Shown here piece by piece: positions 24,358 to 33,261 of a DNA stretch of 53,151 nt. The notes beneath the pieces are model-generated. The model ran no database searches, was not told where the DNA came from, and was given only the letters and a program-made list of their open reading frames with translations. The stretch is from assembly GCA_015067675.1 (NCBI GenBank), contig SVMB01000014.1, forward strand, positions 1 through 53,151, in the 5' to 3' direction. Each line of letters begins with the position of its first letter. Position 1 is the first letter of the stretch. The stretch is from Oscillospiraceae bacterium (GTDB lineage Bacteria; Bacillota; Clostridia; Oscillospirales; QAMX01). The position numbers and the translations under genes are program-made.

Positions 24358-26094
24358 TCAGATGTTCTGCCCGGCAGGTACCGTGGTGATGCCTGTAAAG
24401 TAATTGCCGCCGTCTGCGATGACAAACTCCATGCTCACCGGCATCTGTTCGCCGCTGCCCTGACCGGGCTGACCGCGAAATCCGCCATCCGGCATCCGAC
24501 CGCCGCCGGCTCCCCGGTTCGGCATCTGCGAAGGATCAAGCGCGGAGCCGTCGGGCATGGTGATTGTGCCGTCCTCATTCTTTTTAAATCCTTCGGGAAG
24601 CTCGCCCCCGCCGAACCCTGGTACCGGCATGGCGTCAAAGCCGCCCTCGGGCTTCTCGGGTCTTTCGCCTTCCTTGAAGCCGCCCTCCGGCATCGGCATG
24701 GCTTCAAAGTTGCCGCCGCCAAAGCCGCCCGGCATCATGCCCATACCGCCGGAGCTGCCGGTTCCCGCCAGTTGGGTTTCTCCCTGCCAGAGCGTATAGG
24801 TTCCGGGGACGATCATATCGCCTGCAACCACCAGATAGGTGAAGTCGTTCACCGGCGTCCACTGGGCAGTGGTCTCACCGGAGGCATTTTTAAGCGTATA
24901 GGTGCTGCCGCCGGACTGGCGACCGGCAAAGCTGAGCACCGCATAGGTGGCGCTGCCGCCTGCAATCCGGTCAAACATATTGCCGGAGGCGGCGATGGTA
25001 CCGCCGTTTACATAGATACCGTTATCCGCATCGATTCCGGCATCTCCCGAGGTGGCACAGGCGGCGGTGGTGACAGAGCCGCCGTTAATGACCAGCCAGC
25101 CGTTGGAGTCAATACCGTCGCCCTCACCGGTGGCGCCGTCACAGACGATATTGACGGAACCGGCGTTGACAGTGGTGACGGAAACGTAGTCCTCGTTGGT
25201 ATTGATGCCGTCGTTGCCGGCGACGATATTGATATTGCCGCCGTTGATGGTCAGGTGCAGTTCGGTATCCATACCCTCATTCTCGGCGTTGATGTTGAGT
25301 ATACCATTACCTGCCGCACCACCGGTAACGTTCATGGACTGTTTTGAGTAGAAGGCCGCGTCATATTTGTGGAGCTTTTCGGAATCCTCGACGCTCTTTC
25401 CGTCCTCGCTGAGCTCAACGCTTTCATAGATACGCGCCACGTAGGAACCGTTGACCGTGTTGACGCTGCCGTCGGCGATGATGACGTTGGCGCCTGCGGC
25501 GGAGGTATCCACGTCCATACGGGCATCGTCCTCATCGTCGTCTCCGCATTCATAGACGTTATAGAAGATGACACCGGGCGCCACGGTGCAGGTGATATCC
25601 ACGCCGTCAAGTATCAGCGTGACCACGGCATCCGGATCCTCATCTGCATCCTCGCCCAGATCCACGGCGATCTGACCGGCGGAAAGCGTTCCCGAGAGGG
25701 CATAGGTACCAGGGGCCGTGATATGCACGACGGTGTGGGCCGCCGCCTCGTCGGCGGTATGCTCATCTGCCGCCGTACCCTCGCCGTAGGTGAAGTCATG
25801 GCCAGCCTCATAGTAGACGATATCCCGGGCCGTGTATACATCGGCCCCCGGATCATCGGAAATCGCTGTGCCGTCCACGGTGATGGCGTCATCGGAGAGC
25901 GAAATCCGCACCGCGTCGGCGGGGATTTCTTCGCCGGAGGGGAGCGCTGCGGTGGTCATGGAGGACGCTGCCGTCGTCGCAGCGGTGGTGGATGCCGCAG
26001 TTGTTGACGCTGCGGTGGTATCGGTATTTCCCGTGCCGCCGCAGGCGGTAAGCACCAGCGTCAGGGTAATCATCAGTGCAAGGATCCGTTTCAT
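24358..26094 (-). CDS. Secreted lipoprotein with Cthe_2159/DUF4353-type carbohydrate-binding domain
   Basis: A 578-aa protein from ATG 26094. Signal peptide with lipobox LTACGG, then a Ser/Thr/Ala-rich linker (TTAAS repeats). About residues 60-410 form a right-handed parallel beta-helix of the Cthe_2159 type: repeated rungs such as LTINGGNINIVAGNDGINTNED, GDGIDSNGWLVINGGSV and GDAGIDADNGIYVNGGTI. These calcium-binding-like DGI/NGG loops typify the pectin-binding family. The C-terminal 130 residues are Gly/Met/Pro-rich (GGMGMMPGGFGGGNFEAMP). It should be lipid-anchored at the cell surface and bind polysaccharide; enzymatic activity is not evident. Three tandem 27-bp repeats upstream add two alternative in-frame starts (26121, 26148). 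Confidence 0.85.
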   Translation of the reverse strand: MKRILALMITLTLVLTACGGTGNTDTTAASTTAASTTAATTAASSMTTAALPSGEEIPADAVRISLSDDAITVDGTAISDDPGADVYTARDIVYYEAGHDFTYGEGTAADEHTADEAAAHTVVHITAPGTYALSGTLSAGQIAVDLGEDADEDPDAVVTLILDGVDITCTVAPGVIFYNVYECGDDDEDDARMDVDTSAAGANVIIADGSVNTVNGSYVARIYESVELSEDGKSVEDSEKLHKYDAAFYSKQSMNVTGGAAGNGILNINAENEGMDTELHLTINGGNINIVAGNDGINTNEDYVSVTTVNAGSVNIVCDGATGEGDGIDSNGWLVINGGSVTTAACATSGDAGIDADNGIYVNGGTIAASGNMFDRIAGGSATYAVLSFAGRQSGGSTYTLKNASGETTAQWTPVNDFTYLVVAGDMIVPGTYTLWQGETQLAGTGSSGGMGMMPGGFGGGNFEAMPMPEGGFKEGERPEKPEGGFDAMPVPGFGGGELPEGFKKNEDGTITMPDGSALDPSQMPNRGAGGGRMPDGGFRGQPGQGSGEQMPVSMEFVIADGGNYFTGITTVPAGQNI

Positions 26095-26172
26095 GTGGCT
26101 ACCTCTCTGTGATATAATCATATGGCTACCTCTCTGTGATATAATCATATGGCTACCTCTCTGTGATATAAT
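26095..26172 (-). repeat. Tandem 27-bp repeats, each a ribosome binding site plus start codon
   Basis: Almost three copies (26095-26121, 26122-26148, 26149-26172). On the minus strand each copy holds GAGAGG 7 nt before the ATG of the next unit and encodes MIISQRGSH in frame with the lipoprotein. Confidence 0.9.
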
Positions 26173-26194
26173 TAGTTCAGGATTTGACGCTGAA

Positions 26195-26200
26195 AGTATA
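26195..26200 (-). promoter_or_regulatory. Candidate -10 box (TATACT) for the lipoprotein gene
   Basis: TATACT on the minus strand, with only a poor -35 (GGGTAA) at 17 bp; weak call. Confidence 0.4.
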
Positions 26201-26310
26201 CCAACCGTTTTTGAAGATTACCCGTGGATTTTTTGAACCGATTGCGAAACTTTCGTGAACATCCTGTGTCACCATCCGCGCAACCTGCGGTTGCTGCGAC
26301 CGGATGTTGC

Positions 26311-26339
26311 TTGCAAACGACAGGCAGACGGTGTATACT
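26311..26339 (+). promoter_or_regulatory. Promoter of the two-component operon
   Basis: TTGCAA (26311-26316), 17-bp spacer, TATACT (26334-26339). Confidence 0.75.
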
Positions 26340-26374
26340 AAAGCCATGAAATCACCCGAGAGGAGATCTGCGCC

Positions 26375-27073
26375 ATGCCTGTTCGTATTGCCCTGTGCGA
26401 CGATAACCCGGAGGATCGCCGTCTGATCCAGTCAACGCTCGCCGACTGGGGTCTTGCCCGTGGCGTGCAGTTCACAACCGATGAATACGACAGCGCCGAG
26501 GCCTATCTCTTCGCCCACGCAGAACCCGGAAGCCATGATCTGGTGCTTCTCGACATCGAAATGGGCGGTATGGACGGCGTAACCCTTGCCCGCCGTCTGC
26601 GCATGGATGACGATAACGTGCAGCTGGTCTTTATCACGGGATACTCAGACTATATCGCGGAAGGATACGAAGTTTCGGCCCTTCATTACCTGATGAAGCC
26701 CCTCAAAACGGACAAATTCTTCTCAGTCCTCGACCGCGCATACGCCCGCATACGCAAAAACGAGCGTACGCTCACCCTGGAAACCGCCGATGAGACCGTG
26801 CGGGTGACGCTGCCGGAAATTCGCTGGCTGGAAGTGAGCCACAACTATGTCACGGTGCATGCCCGGCGTCCCTACACGGTGAAAAAGACCCTGCGGGAGC
26901 TGGAAGAAGCGCTGGACGAGCGGTTTTACCGTGTCGGCCGCTCCGCCATCGTGAATCTATCCTACATCGCCCGGGTGACGAAAACCGAGGTGCATCTCAC
27001 CGACGGCAGCGTGGTGCCGCTGCCCAGAGGCGCCTATGACGCCGTCAACCGCGCCATCATCGCCCAGAATTAG
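26375..27073 (+). CDS. LytTR-family response regulator
   Basis: A 232-aa protein with a receiver domain (residues 1-120; acidic CDDN pair, phosphoacceptor Asp60 in LVLLDIEMGGMDG, conserved KPL Lys near 109). A LytTR DNA-binding domain follows (about 135-230; IRWLEVSHNYVTVHA, KTLRELEEAL, FYRVGRSAIVNLSYIARV). AgrA-, VirR- and BlpR-type regulators of this class bind paired imperfect direct repeats and often control exporters, bacteriocins or quorum sensing. The cognate kinase gene follows 9 bp later, and an ABC exporter pair lies 300 bp downstream and could be a target. The start at 26375 has GAGAGGAG. Confidence 0.9.
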   Translation: MPVRIALCDDNPEDRRLIQSTLADWGLARGVQFTTDEYDSAEAYLFAHAEPGSHDLVLLDIEMGGMDGVTLARRLRMDDDNVQLVFITGYSDYIAEGYEVSALHYLMKPLKTDKFFSVLDRAYARIRKNERTLTLETADETVRVTLPEIRWLEVSHNYVTVHARRPYTVKKTLRELEEALDERFYRVGRSAIVNLSYIARVTKTEVHLTDGSVVPLPRGAYDAVNRAIIAQN

Positions 27074-27082
27074 GAGGCCGCC

Positions 27083-27766
27083 ATGGGACTCTTTTCCCGC
27101 CGCACCCAGCGGCAGATCGAAGCCTATCAGCAGGAGCTGCTGACCACCCACTACGCCGAGGTTGAGAATATGTACCGCCGTATGCGCGGCTGGCGGCATG
27201 ACTACCGCAACCACATCCAGACCATGAAGGCCTACGCCGCTTCAGGAGATCTGGAGGCCATCAACCGGTATCTGGACAAGCTCGACGAGGACTTAAATAC
27301 CGTCGATATCGTGGTCAAAACCGGCAACGCCATGACCGACGCCATCCTCAACTCCAAAATCTCCCTGGCCGCCGCCCGGGGTATCCCCGTCACGGCGGAT
27401 GCCCACATCCCGGTAAAGCTGCGGCTGTCGGAGATTGACCTGTGCAGTATCCTGGGAAACCTTTTTGATAACGCCATCGAAGCAAGCCTTGCGCTCCCCG
27501 AGGAGCAGAGGCTTATTCGTGTTTACATGGACATGAAGGGCACCCAGCTCTACATCTCCTTTACCAACTTCACAGCCGTGAAGAAGCTGCAGAAAGTTTT
27601 CGGACGCTTTGCCACCACCCGCGGTGAAGGCCACGGTCTCGGGCTCTGGCGCATCCAGAGCATCATCGAGAAATGCGGCGGTTACGCCGACTTCAACTCC
27701 GAGGACGGCGCGTTCACCGCGGAAATCCTCCTGCCGCAGACGGCAGAGGATTCCGAAAACAAATAG
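27083..27766 (+). CDS. Cytoplasmic GHKL sensor kinase (AgrC-like class, no membrane part)
   Basis: A 227-aa protein holding only the catalytic core of an AgrC/HPK10-type kinase. The phosphoacceptor region is MRGWRHDYRNHIQTM (His39); the N box is LCSILGNLFDNAIEA; a G-box-like segment reads GEGHGLGLWRIQSIIEKCGG. No membrane helices or sensor domain are present, whereas AgrC-type kinases usually carry five to seven helices. The protein begins MGLFSRRTQRQ with a coiled-coil-like stretch, so it is unlikely to be a remnant. It may sense a cytoplasmic partner. Co-transcribed with the LytTR regulator. Confidence 0.85.
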   Translation: MGLFSRRTQRQIEAYQQELLTTHYAEVENMYRRMRGWRHDYRNHIQTMKAYAASGDLEAINRYLDKLDEDLNTVDIVVKTGNAMTDAILNSKISLAAARGIPVTADAHIPVKLRLSEIDLCSILGNLFDNAIEASLALPEEQRLIRVYMDMKGTQLYISFTNFTAVKKLQKVFGRFATTRGEGHGLGLWRIQSIIEKCGGYADFNSEDGAFTAEILLPQTAEDSENK

Positions 27767-27768
27767 AC

Positions 27769-27905
27769 GCCCTCTCAGTCAGGGAAACTCTGTAAGTTTC
27801 CCTGACAGCTCTCCCAGAGGGAGAGCCAAGTGGGTTATGGTGGTTTAGAAGCTTGCCTCTCCCTTTGGGAGAGGTGTCTGCACCATTGGTGCAGACGGAG
27901 AGGGC
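27769..27905. repeat. Intergenic palindromic repeat element of four hairpins
   Basis: A 137-bp unit with terminal inverted repeats GCCCTCTC (27769-27776) and GAGAGGGC (27898-27905). Four perfect hairpins lie inside: 27778-27806 (12 bp), 27808-27826 (8 bp), 27856-27874 (8 bp), 27876-27896 (9 bp). It resembles the REP/MITE-like repeats scattered in gut Clostridia genomes; copy number cannot be judged here. Confidence 0.75.
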
Positions 27906-27908
27906 AAA

Positions 27909-27922
27909 TTTGTCCGGACAAA
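27909..27922. repeat. 14-bp perfect palindrome TTTGTCCGGACAAA
   Basis: It lies just after the repeat element and upstream of the ABC exporter operon; possible operator site. Confidence 0.4.
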
Positions 27923-27954
27923 ATCACTGTTTTGCACCGGATTCACATTTCACT

Positions 27955-27983
27955 GTCAAAACGGCGTTTCACGCCGTTTTGAC
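27955..27983. terminator. 12-bp perfect hairpin upstream of the ABC operon
   Basis: GTCAAAACGGCG (27955-27966), loop TTTCA, complement 27972-27983. There is no T tract on the plus strand beyond the stem; either a weak terminator or part of the repeat-rich region. Nothing else is seen up to 28067. Confidence 0.5.
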
Positions 27984-28067
27984 AATTCGTCCCCCAGAAA
28001 CGACGATTCGTCCCCGGATCCACACAGGGCCGGGGATTTGTGCTATCATGAGCGCGAGGTGATTACT

Positions 28068-29906
28068 ATGACCAAAACCAAACAGCCAAAGCAGCCGCGC
28101 AAAAAGCCGCGCTGGAATCTTTGGCAGAATACGGGCTTCATGCTCCGCACGGCATTTGCCTGCAAGCGCTGGGACGCGCCCTTTCTCAGCGTGCTCATCG
28201 CCGTGTTTACGGTGCTCATAAGCCTGGCCGAGCTCTACATCGCGCCGGAAATCCTCGCGCGCGTCGAGAACGCAGCGCCGCTTTCCGAGCTGCTGGCCAC
28301 CATCGGCTTCTTCACAGGTTCCCTGCTGCTCTTAAACGGCCTGATGCGCTACGCCGCCAATGCCACGGACATTGCCTATATGTATCCCCGGCTCTATCTG
28401 ATGGTGCAGCAGACCCTAAAAGGTATGCATACCTCCTATCCCAACACCGAAAGTGTGGCGTTTGAAGACTTTCTCAGTAAATCGCGGGCCATGGTGGGCA
28501 ATAACAATGGAGCCGCCGAAGCGTTCTGGCGCAAGGCCACCACGCTCCTTGCATCGGTGCTCTCCTTTGTTCTCTGGAGCGTGCTGCTCTCCCGGGTTCA
28601 TCCCGTGCTGCTGGCGGTCATCATCGTCGGAGCGGTGGGCAGTATGCTCGCCAACCGCAAGATCATGAACGTCTACTACGCCCACCGCGAGGCGGAAGCC
28701 GGTGCGATGAAGGAAATGGAATACTTCCGCTCCCGCGAGGAGGACCGCAAGCTCGGCAAGGATCTGCGCCTGTTTGGTCTGCGGGACTGGATCGAGGATC
28801 TCTACGCCGCCGCGGCGAAGGTCTATGCCCATCATCAGAGCCGTCAGGAACGGCATCTCCTGTGGCTGGACATCGTGGAGCTGATCGTAACCTTTGCCCG
28901 TCAGGGCGTGGCCTACTTCTTCCTCATCACGATGGCGATCCGCGACGGCATGCCGGCGTCGGAGTTCCTGCTCTACTTCACCGCCGCGTCAAACTTTGCA
29001 GGCTTTGTCTCCAAAATCCTTGCTGCCTATACGGATCTTTCCAAGTTCAGCGTGGATATCAGCATCTTCCGGGAATCTCTGGAATACCCCGAGCCCTTCA
29101 AGCTGGGCGAGGGAACGCCCATCACCGACATGAGCTGCCGGGAGCTGCGGCTGCGCGACGTGTCCTTCAAGTACCCGGGCGCTGAGGACTACACCCTGCG
29201 CCACATCAACCTGACCATCCGCCCCGGCGAAAAGCTCGCCATCGTCGGACTCAACGGTGCGGGCAAGACGACCCTCGTGCGCATCCTCTGCGGCCTGTAC
29301 GATCCCACCGAGGGTGAAGTGCTGCTGGACGGCGAGGATATCCGCCAGTTTGACCGGAGAGACTACTATAAGCTCTTCTCGGCGGTATTCCAGAACTACT
29401 CCGTGATGGACGCCACCGTGGCCGACAACGTGACGATGAGCGTCACCGGGCGCGACGAGGCGCGGATGATGGAATGCATCCGGCTTGCAGGCCTTGAAAA
29501 GCTTCTGGAAAAGCTGCCAAACGGCGCCGACTCCAATCTCGGCCGCAGCATCCATGAGGATGGCACCGAGCTCTCCGGCGGCGAGACCCAGCGGCTGCTG
29601 CTGGCCCGTGCGCTCTACAAAAACGGCCCCTTCCTCATCCTCGACGAGCCCACCGCCGCTCTCGATCCGCTGGCGGAGCACGACATCTACACCCGCTACA
29701 ACGACATGTGCCGGGATAAGAGCGCGCTCTTCATCTCCCACCGCCTGGCCTCCACCCGCTTCTGCGACAAGATCCTCTTCATGGAGCACGGGCAGATCAC
29801 CCAGACCGGCACGCACCAGGAGCTGCTGGCCCGGAAGGGCGCATATGCCGACCTTTTCGAGGTACAGGCGCGGTATTATCAGGAAGGAGGCGTGGAAAAT
29901 GTCTGA
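28068..29906 (+). CDS. ABC transporter, fused permease/ATPase, subunit 1
   Basis: A 612-aa half-transporter: about six membrane helices in residues 40-330 and an ATPase domain in 350-600. The ATPase domain has Walker A GLNGAGKTT, signature LSGGETQR, Walker B LILDEPTAALDP and switch HR in FISHRLAS. It belongs to the type IV exporter (MsbA/lantibiotic/lipid exporter-like) class. Start ATG 28068 with GAGGTG. It overlaps the second half-transporter by 8 bp, indicating a heterodimer. Lysine/proline-rich N-terminus (TKTKQPKQPRKKPRW). The substrate is unknown; the LytTR system upstream suggests peptide or antimicrobial export. Confidence 0.9.
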   Translation: MTKTKQPKQPRKKPRWNLWQNTGFMLRTAFACKRWDAPFLSVLIAVFTVLISLAELYIAPEILARVENAAPLSELLATIGFFTGSLLLLNGLMRYAANATDIAYMYPRLYLMVQQTLKGMHTSYPNTESVAFEDFLSKSRAMVGNNNGAAEAFWRKATTLLASVLSFVLWSVLLSRVHPVLLAVIIVGAVGSMLANRKIMNVYYAHREAEAGAMKEMEYFRSREEDRKLGKDLRLFGLRDWIEDLYAAAAKVYAHHQSRQERHLLWLDIVELIVTFARQGVAYFFLITMAIRDGMPASEFLLYFTAASNFAGFVSKILAAYTDLSKFSVDISIFRESLEYPEPFKLGEGTPITDMSCRELRLRDVSFKYPGAEDYTLRHINLTIRPGEKLAIVGLNGAGKTTLVRILCGLYDPTEGEVLLDGEDIRQFDRRDYYKLFSAVFQNYSVMDATVADNVTMSVTGRDEARMMECIRLAGLEKLLEKLPNGADSNLGRSIHEDGTELSGGETQRLLLARALYKNGPFLILDEPTAALDPLAEHDIYTRYNDMCRDKSALFISHRLASTRFCDKILFMEHGQITQTGTHQELLARKGAYADLFEVQARYYQEGGVENV

Positions 29907-31779
29907 GAAGTTTGAAAAAGTGCCTCTGCGGGAGGCTATTCCCATGAATATCCGGGCGCTGAAGCTCTTCTGCGGTGAAAATCCCGGGCTGTTTCTGTCA
30001 AGCACGATCTACAAGCCGCTGGAAGCGCTGGCTCCCTACGTTCCCATCTGGTTTTCGGCCCGGGTCATCTCGGAGCTGGCAGGAAACCGCGATCCCCATG
30101 AGCTCTGGAAGTGGGTCATCCTGACCCTCGCCGCCACGGTGCTCACCACCCTGACCGTGGCGCTGGTCAAACGCTGGCACTTCGCCCACGTCAACGGCTG
30201 CTGGGTACGCTTCCACCATGCCCCCGCCGAGAAGTTCACCCGCATGGACTACGCTGCCATGGATAACCAGAAAACCTGGGACACCTACTCCCAGATCCGC
30301 CAGAACGACAACTGGGGCGGCTGGGGATTGCGCCGCGCGTTCTTCATGTACGAATGGCTGCTGGGAGGTCTGATCGGCCTCGCGGGTGCTGTTGCGCTGA
30401 CGTATTCCCTGTTTGCATCCCCCGTGGCCGCGTCCTCCGGGGCAGGCAATCTTTCCTTCCTCGGGCATCCGTTGATGTCGGTGCTGGTGATCGCGCTGCT
30501 CTTTGGTACCGCCGGCATCTCCACATGGCTCCGGGTACGCGCACGCTCCATGTGGGCCGACAGTGCCGAGGCCAACAAGGAGGGCAACCGCTACTTCTTC
30601 TACTACGGCATGGAAATGGGCAAGCGCAGCCGCGCCGCCGATATCCGTCTCTACCGTCAGGATGAAATCAGCAACTATTACATGAACACGGTGTTTCTCC
30701 GGCTGTTCAAAAAGGTGTTTGCCCCCTTTGCCTACGGCAGCTATTCTCTTCTGATCACCGGCGGAGCCATTCTGGAAGTGGTCTTTACAGGACTCATCTA
30801 CTTCTTTGTCTGCCTGAAAGCATGGGCAGGAGCCTTTGACGTGGGCATGGTAACCCAGTATGTGGCGGCGATCACGGCGGTATCTGCCTCCATCGGCAAT
30901 ATTCTGATCGCCGTGGGTGAGATGCCCATCAACGCAGGCTTCCTGCGCACGACCTATGCCTTCCTCGACATCCCCTCTACCATGTATCAGGGCTCCCTCA
31001 CCACCGAAAAGCGTTCCGACCGCAAGTATGAGGTGGAGTTCCGAAACGTCTCCTTCAAATACCCCGGTACGGATACCTACGCGCTGAAGAACGTGTCGAT
31101 GAAGTTCGAAATCGGCACCAAACTTGCCATTGTCGGCGAAAACGGCTCCGGCAAGTCAACCTTCATCAAGCTCCTCTGCCGCTTATATGATCCCGACGAG
31201 GGCGAAATTCTCCTCAACGGCATCAACATCCGCAAGTACAGCTACGCCGATTACCAGAAGGTATTCTCCGTGGTCTTTCAGGACTTCCAGCTCATCGCAC
31301 AGCCTTTGGGCGCGAATGTAGCGGGACGGCGTGAGTACGACCGGGCACGCGCCGAGCGCGCGCTGCGGGATGCAGGCTTCGGCGACCGACTCGACGCGAT
31401 GCCCCAGGGGCTTGACACCATGCTTTACAAGGATCTAGATGACTCCGGCGTTGAGATCTCCGGCGGCGAAGCCCAGAAGATCGCCATCGCCCGCGCGTTA
31501 TATAAGGATGCGCCCTTCATCATCCTCGACGAGCCCACCGCGGCCCTGGACCCCATCGCCGAGGCCGAGATTTACGCCCAGTTCAACGAGATCTCCGGCG
31601 ACCGCACCGCGCTCTACATCTCCCACCGTCTCTCCTCCTGCCGTTTCTGCGATGAAATCCTCGTCTTTGACGGCGGCTCCATCGTGCAGAAGGGCAGCCA
31701 CGACTCGCTCGTTTCCTCCGACGGCAAGTACCGGGAGCTTTGGGACGCCCAGGCGCAGTATTATCAGAAAGAAGCGTAG
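29899..31779 (+). CDS. ABC transporter, fused permease/ATPase, subunit 2
   Basis: A 626-aa half-transporter paired with the preceding gene; the start at 29899 lies within its last codons with AAGGAGG upstream. N-terminal six-helix domain, then an ATPase with Walker A GENGSGKST, signature ISGGEAQK (deviating from LSGGQ), Walker B FIILDEPTAALDP and switch His in YISHRLSS. One member of heterodimeric exporters often has a degenerate ATP site; here both Walker B segments keep the catalytic Glu, so both sites may be active. Role and membrane location as for subunit 1. Confidence 0.9.
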   Translation: MSEKFEKVPLREAIPMNIRALKLFCGENPGLFLSSTIYKPLEALAPYVPIWFSARVISELAGNRDPHELWKWVILTLAATVLTTLTVALVKRWHFAHVNGCWVRFHHAPAEKFTRMDYAAMDNQKTWDTYSQIRQNDNWGGWGLRRAFFMYEWLLGGLIGLAGAVALTYSLFASPVAASSGAGNLSFLGHPLMSVLVIALLFGTAGISTWLRVRARSMWADSAEANKEGNRYFFYYGMEMGKRSRAADIRLYRQDEISNYYMNTVFLRLFKKVFAPFAYGSYSLLITGGAILEVVFTGLIYFFVCLKAWAGAFDVGMVTQYVAAITAVSASIGNILIAVGEMPINAGFLRTTYAFLDIPSTMYQGSLTTEKRSDRKYEVEFRNVSFKYPGTDTYALKNVSMKFEIGTKLAIVGENGSGKSTFIKLLCRLYDPDEGEILLNGINIRKYSYADYQKVFSVVFQDFQLIAQPLGANVAGRREYDRARAERALRDAGFGDRLDAMPQGLDTMLYKDLDDSGVEISGGEAQKIAIARALYKDAPFIILDEPTAALDPIAEAEIYAQFNEISGDRTALYISHRLSSCRFCDEILVFDGGSIVQKGSHDSLVSSDGKYRELWDAQAQYYQKEA

Positions 31780-31808
31780 GAGACGGGATAAAAATCCGCT
31801 GTTCCCCC

Positions 31809-31837
31809 TGTACACGGCTCCAAAAAGGTGGTATACT
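31809..31837 (+). promoter_or_regulatory. Promoter of the first GH109-like gene
   Basis: TGTACA (31809-31814), 17-bp spacer, TATACT (31832-31837), followed by ACTGTCTGTGC (31841-31851), an inverted copy of a motif at the second gene. Confidence 0.65.
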
Positions 31838-31899
31838 GATACTGTCTGTGCAGAGGTTATCTCTGCCGGGAATAATACCGTATAAAGGAAGTATATACC

Positions 31900-33171
31900 A
31901 TGGAAAGAGCCGTTAAAGTCGGTATCGTCGGCCTCGGCCCCCGCGCCGAAGTGCTGCTTGCCTCGTTCCTTGTCCTCGACGACGTGGAAGTCGTCGCCGT
32001 GTGCGATCTGTATGACGAGCCCATCAAGAAGATCCTGGGCATCTTCGAGCGCTACGGCAAGCCCGCCCCCAAGACCTTCCACAGCCATCACGAAATGCTG
32101 AAGATGGATGAGCTGGAAGCCGTTTTCATCCCCACTTCCTGGAACTCCCATCTGGCCATCGCCGCCGACTGCATGGAAGCCGGCAAGTACGCGGCCATCG
32201 AAGTGGGCGGTGCCTCCTCCGTGGAAGAGCTGTGGCAGCTCATCCATGCCTACGAGCGCACCAAGACCCCTGTCATGATGCTTGAGAACTGCTGCTACGC
32301 CCGTGAAGAGCTGCTGGTGCTCAACATGGTGCGTCGTGGCCTGTTCGGCGAGCTGGTCTACTGCGAAGGCGGCTACGAGCACAACCTCCGCGACCGTCTG
32401 GCCATCATGGAGTCCACCGGCGAAGAGCGTGCCTATCACAACCGTTACCGCAACGGTGAGCTCTATCCCACCCACGAGCTGGGCCCGATTGCCAAGATCC
32501 TGCGCATCAACCGCGGCAACCGCTTCCTGTCCCTGACCTCCACCGCCTCCAAGTCCGTTTCCGTCCCCGCCAAGCGCCGCGAGCTGGCAGCCAAGGGCGA
32601 GCCCTACGCCGATGTGCCCTTCAACCAGGGCGACGTCATCACCACCGTCATCAAGTGCGCCGGCGGCGAGACCATCACGCTGACTCACTCCATCTCTCTG
32701 CCCCGCCCCTATTCCCGCAACGGCCGTGTGCAGGGTACGAAGGGTATCTGGCTTGAGGATATCAATGGTATCTACATCGAGGGTATGTCCCGCGACGAGA
32801 CCAAGATCGACCCCGCCGGCAATCCCTACGAGACCCATCACTGGGACAAGGTCGAGGATTACTACGACAAGTACGATCATCCCATCTGGGCTGAGTACAA
32901 GAACAACCGCGTCGGCGGTCACGACGGTATCGACTCCCTGGCGATCCGTGCGTTCCTGCATGCCGTGCGCAATCATGAAAACACCCCCATCGACGTCTAC
33001 GACGTTGCCGCCTGGATGGCCGTCACCTGCCTGTCCGAGCAGTCCATCGCCACCGGTTCCATGCCCGTTGCTTTCCCCGACTTCACCAACGGTAAGTGGA
33101 TCCGCCGTGAGCCCGCTCCCAGAAACCGCTGGAGTCTGGACGAAGTCTGCGAGGAGTGCTTCGGGAAGTAA
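31900..33171 (+). CDS. Gfo/Idh/MocA family protein, GH109-like (copy 1)
   Basis: A 423-aa protein with an N-terminal NAD(P)-binding Rossmann domain (VGIVGLGPRAE; AVCDLYDEP), EVGGASSVEELW in place of the usual EKP Lys motif, and a C-terminal oxidoreductase domain. The segment YPTHELGPIAKILRINRGNRF (His192) closely resembles the catalytic region of GH109 alpha-N-acetylgalactosaminidases, which cleave by NAD-dependent oxidation-elimination. That supports a glycosidase rather than a dehydrogenase role, which is inference. The second copy (33350) is about 85 percent identical by eye. Has its own promoter and terminator, no signal peptide. Confidence 0.8.
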   Translation: MERAVKVGIVGLGPRAEVLLASFLVLDDVEVVAVCDLYDEPIKKILGIFERYGKPAPKTFHSHHEMLKMDELEAVFIPTSWNSHLAIAADCMEAGKYAAIEVGGASSVEELWQLIHAYERTKTPVMMLENCCYAREELLVLNMVRRGLFGELVYCEGGYEHNLRDRLAIMESTGEERAYHNRYRNGELYPTHELGPIAKILRINRGNRFLSLTSTASKSVSVPAKRRELAAKGEPYADVPFNQGDVITTVIKCAGGETITLTHSISLPRPYSRNGRVQGTKGIWLEDINGIYIEGMSRDETKIDPAGNPYETHHWDKVEDYYDKYDHPIWAEYKNNRVGGHDGIDSLAIRAFLHAVRNHENTPIDVYDVAAWMAVTCLSEQSIATGSMPVAFPDFTNGKWIRREPAPRNRWSLDEVCEECFGK

Positions 33172-33196
33172 GCCCTCCGCATCAACTGCATCACCC

Positions 33197-33236
33197 TCTC
33201 CCGGAGCTGTGCAAGACACGCTCCGGGAGATTTTTT
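33197..33236 (+). terminator. Intrinsic terminator
   Basis: TCTCCCGGAGC (33197-33207) pairs perfectly with GCTCCGGGAGA (33220-33230), followed by T6. Confidence 0.9.
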
Positions 33237-33261
33237 CCACGGAAATCTTAACATTACCCAC

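Noticed and set aside
26095-26172. Short tandem repeats considered as a CRISPR fragment
   Set aside because: The 27-bp copies are directly adjacent with no spacers and lie in a gene leader.
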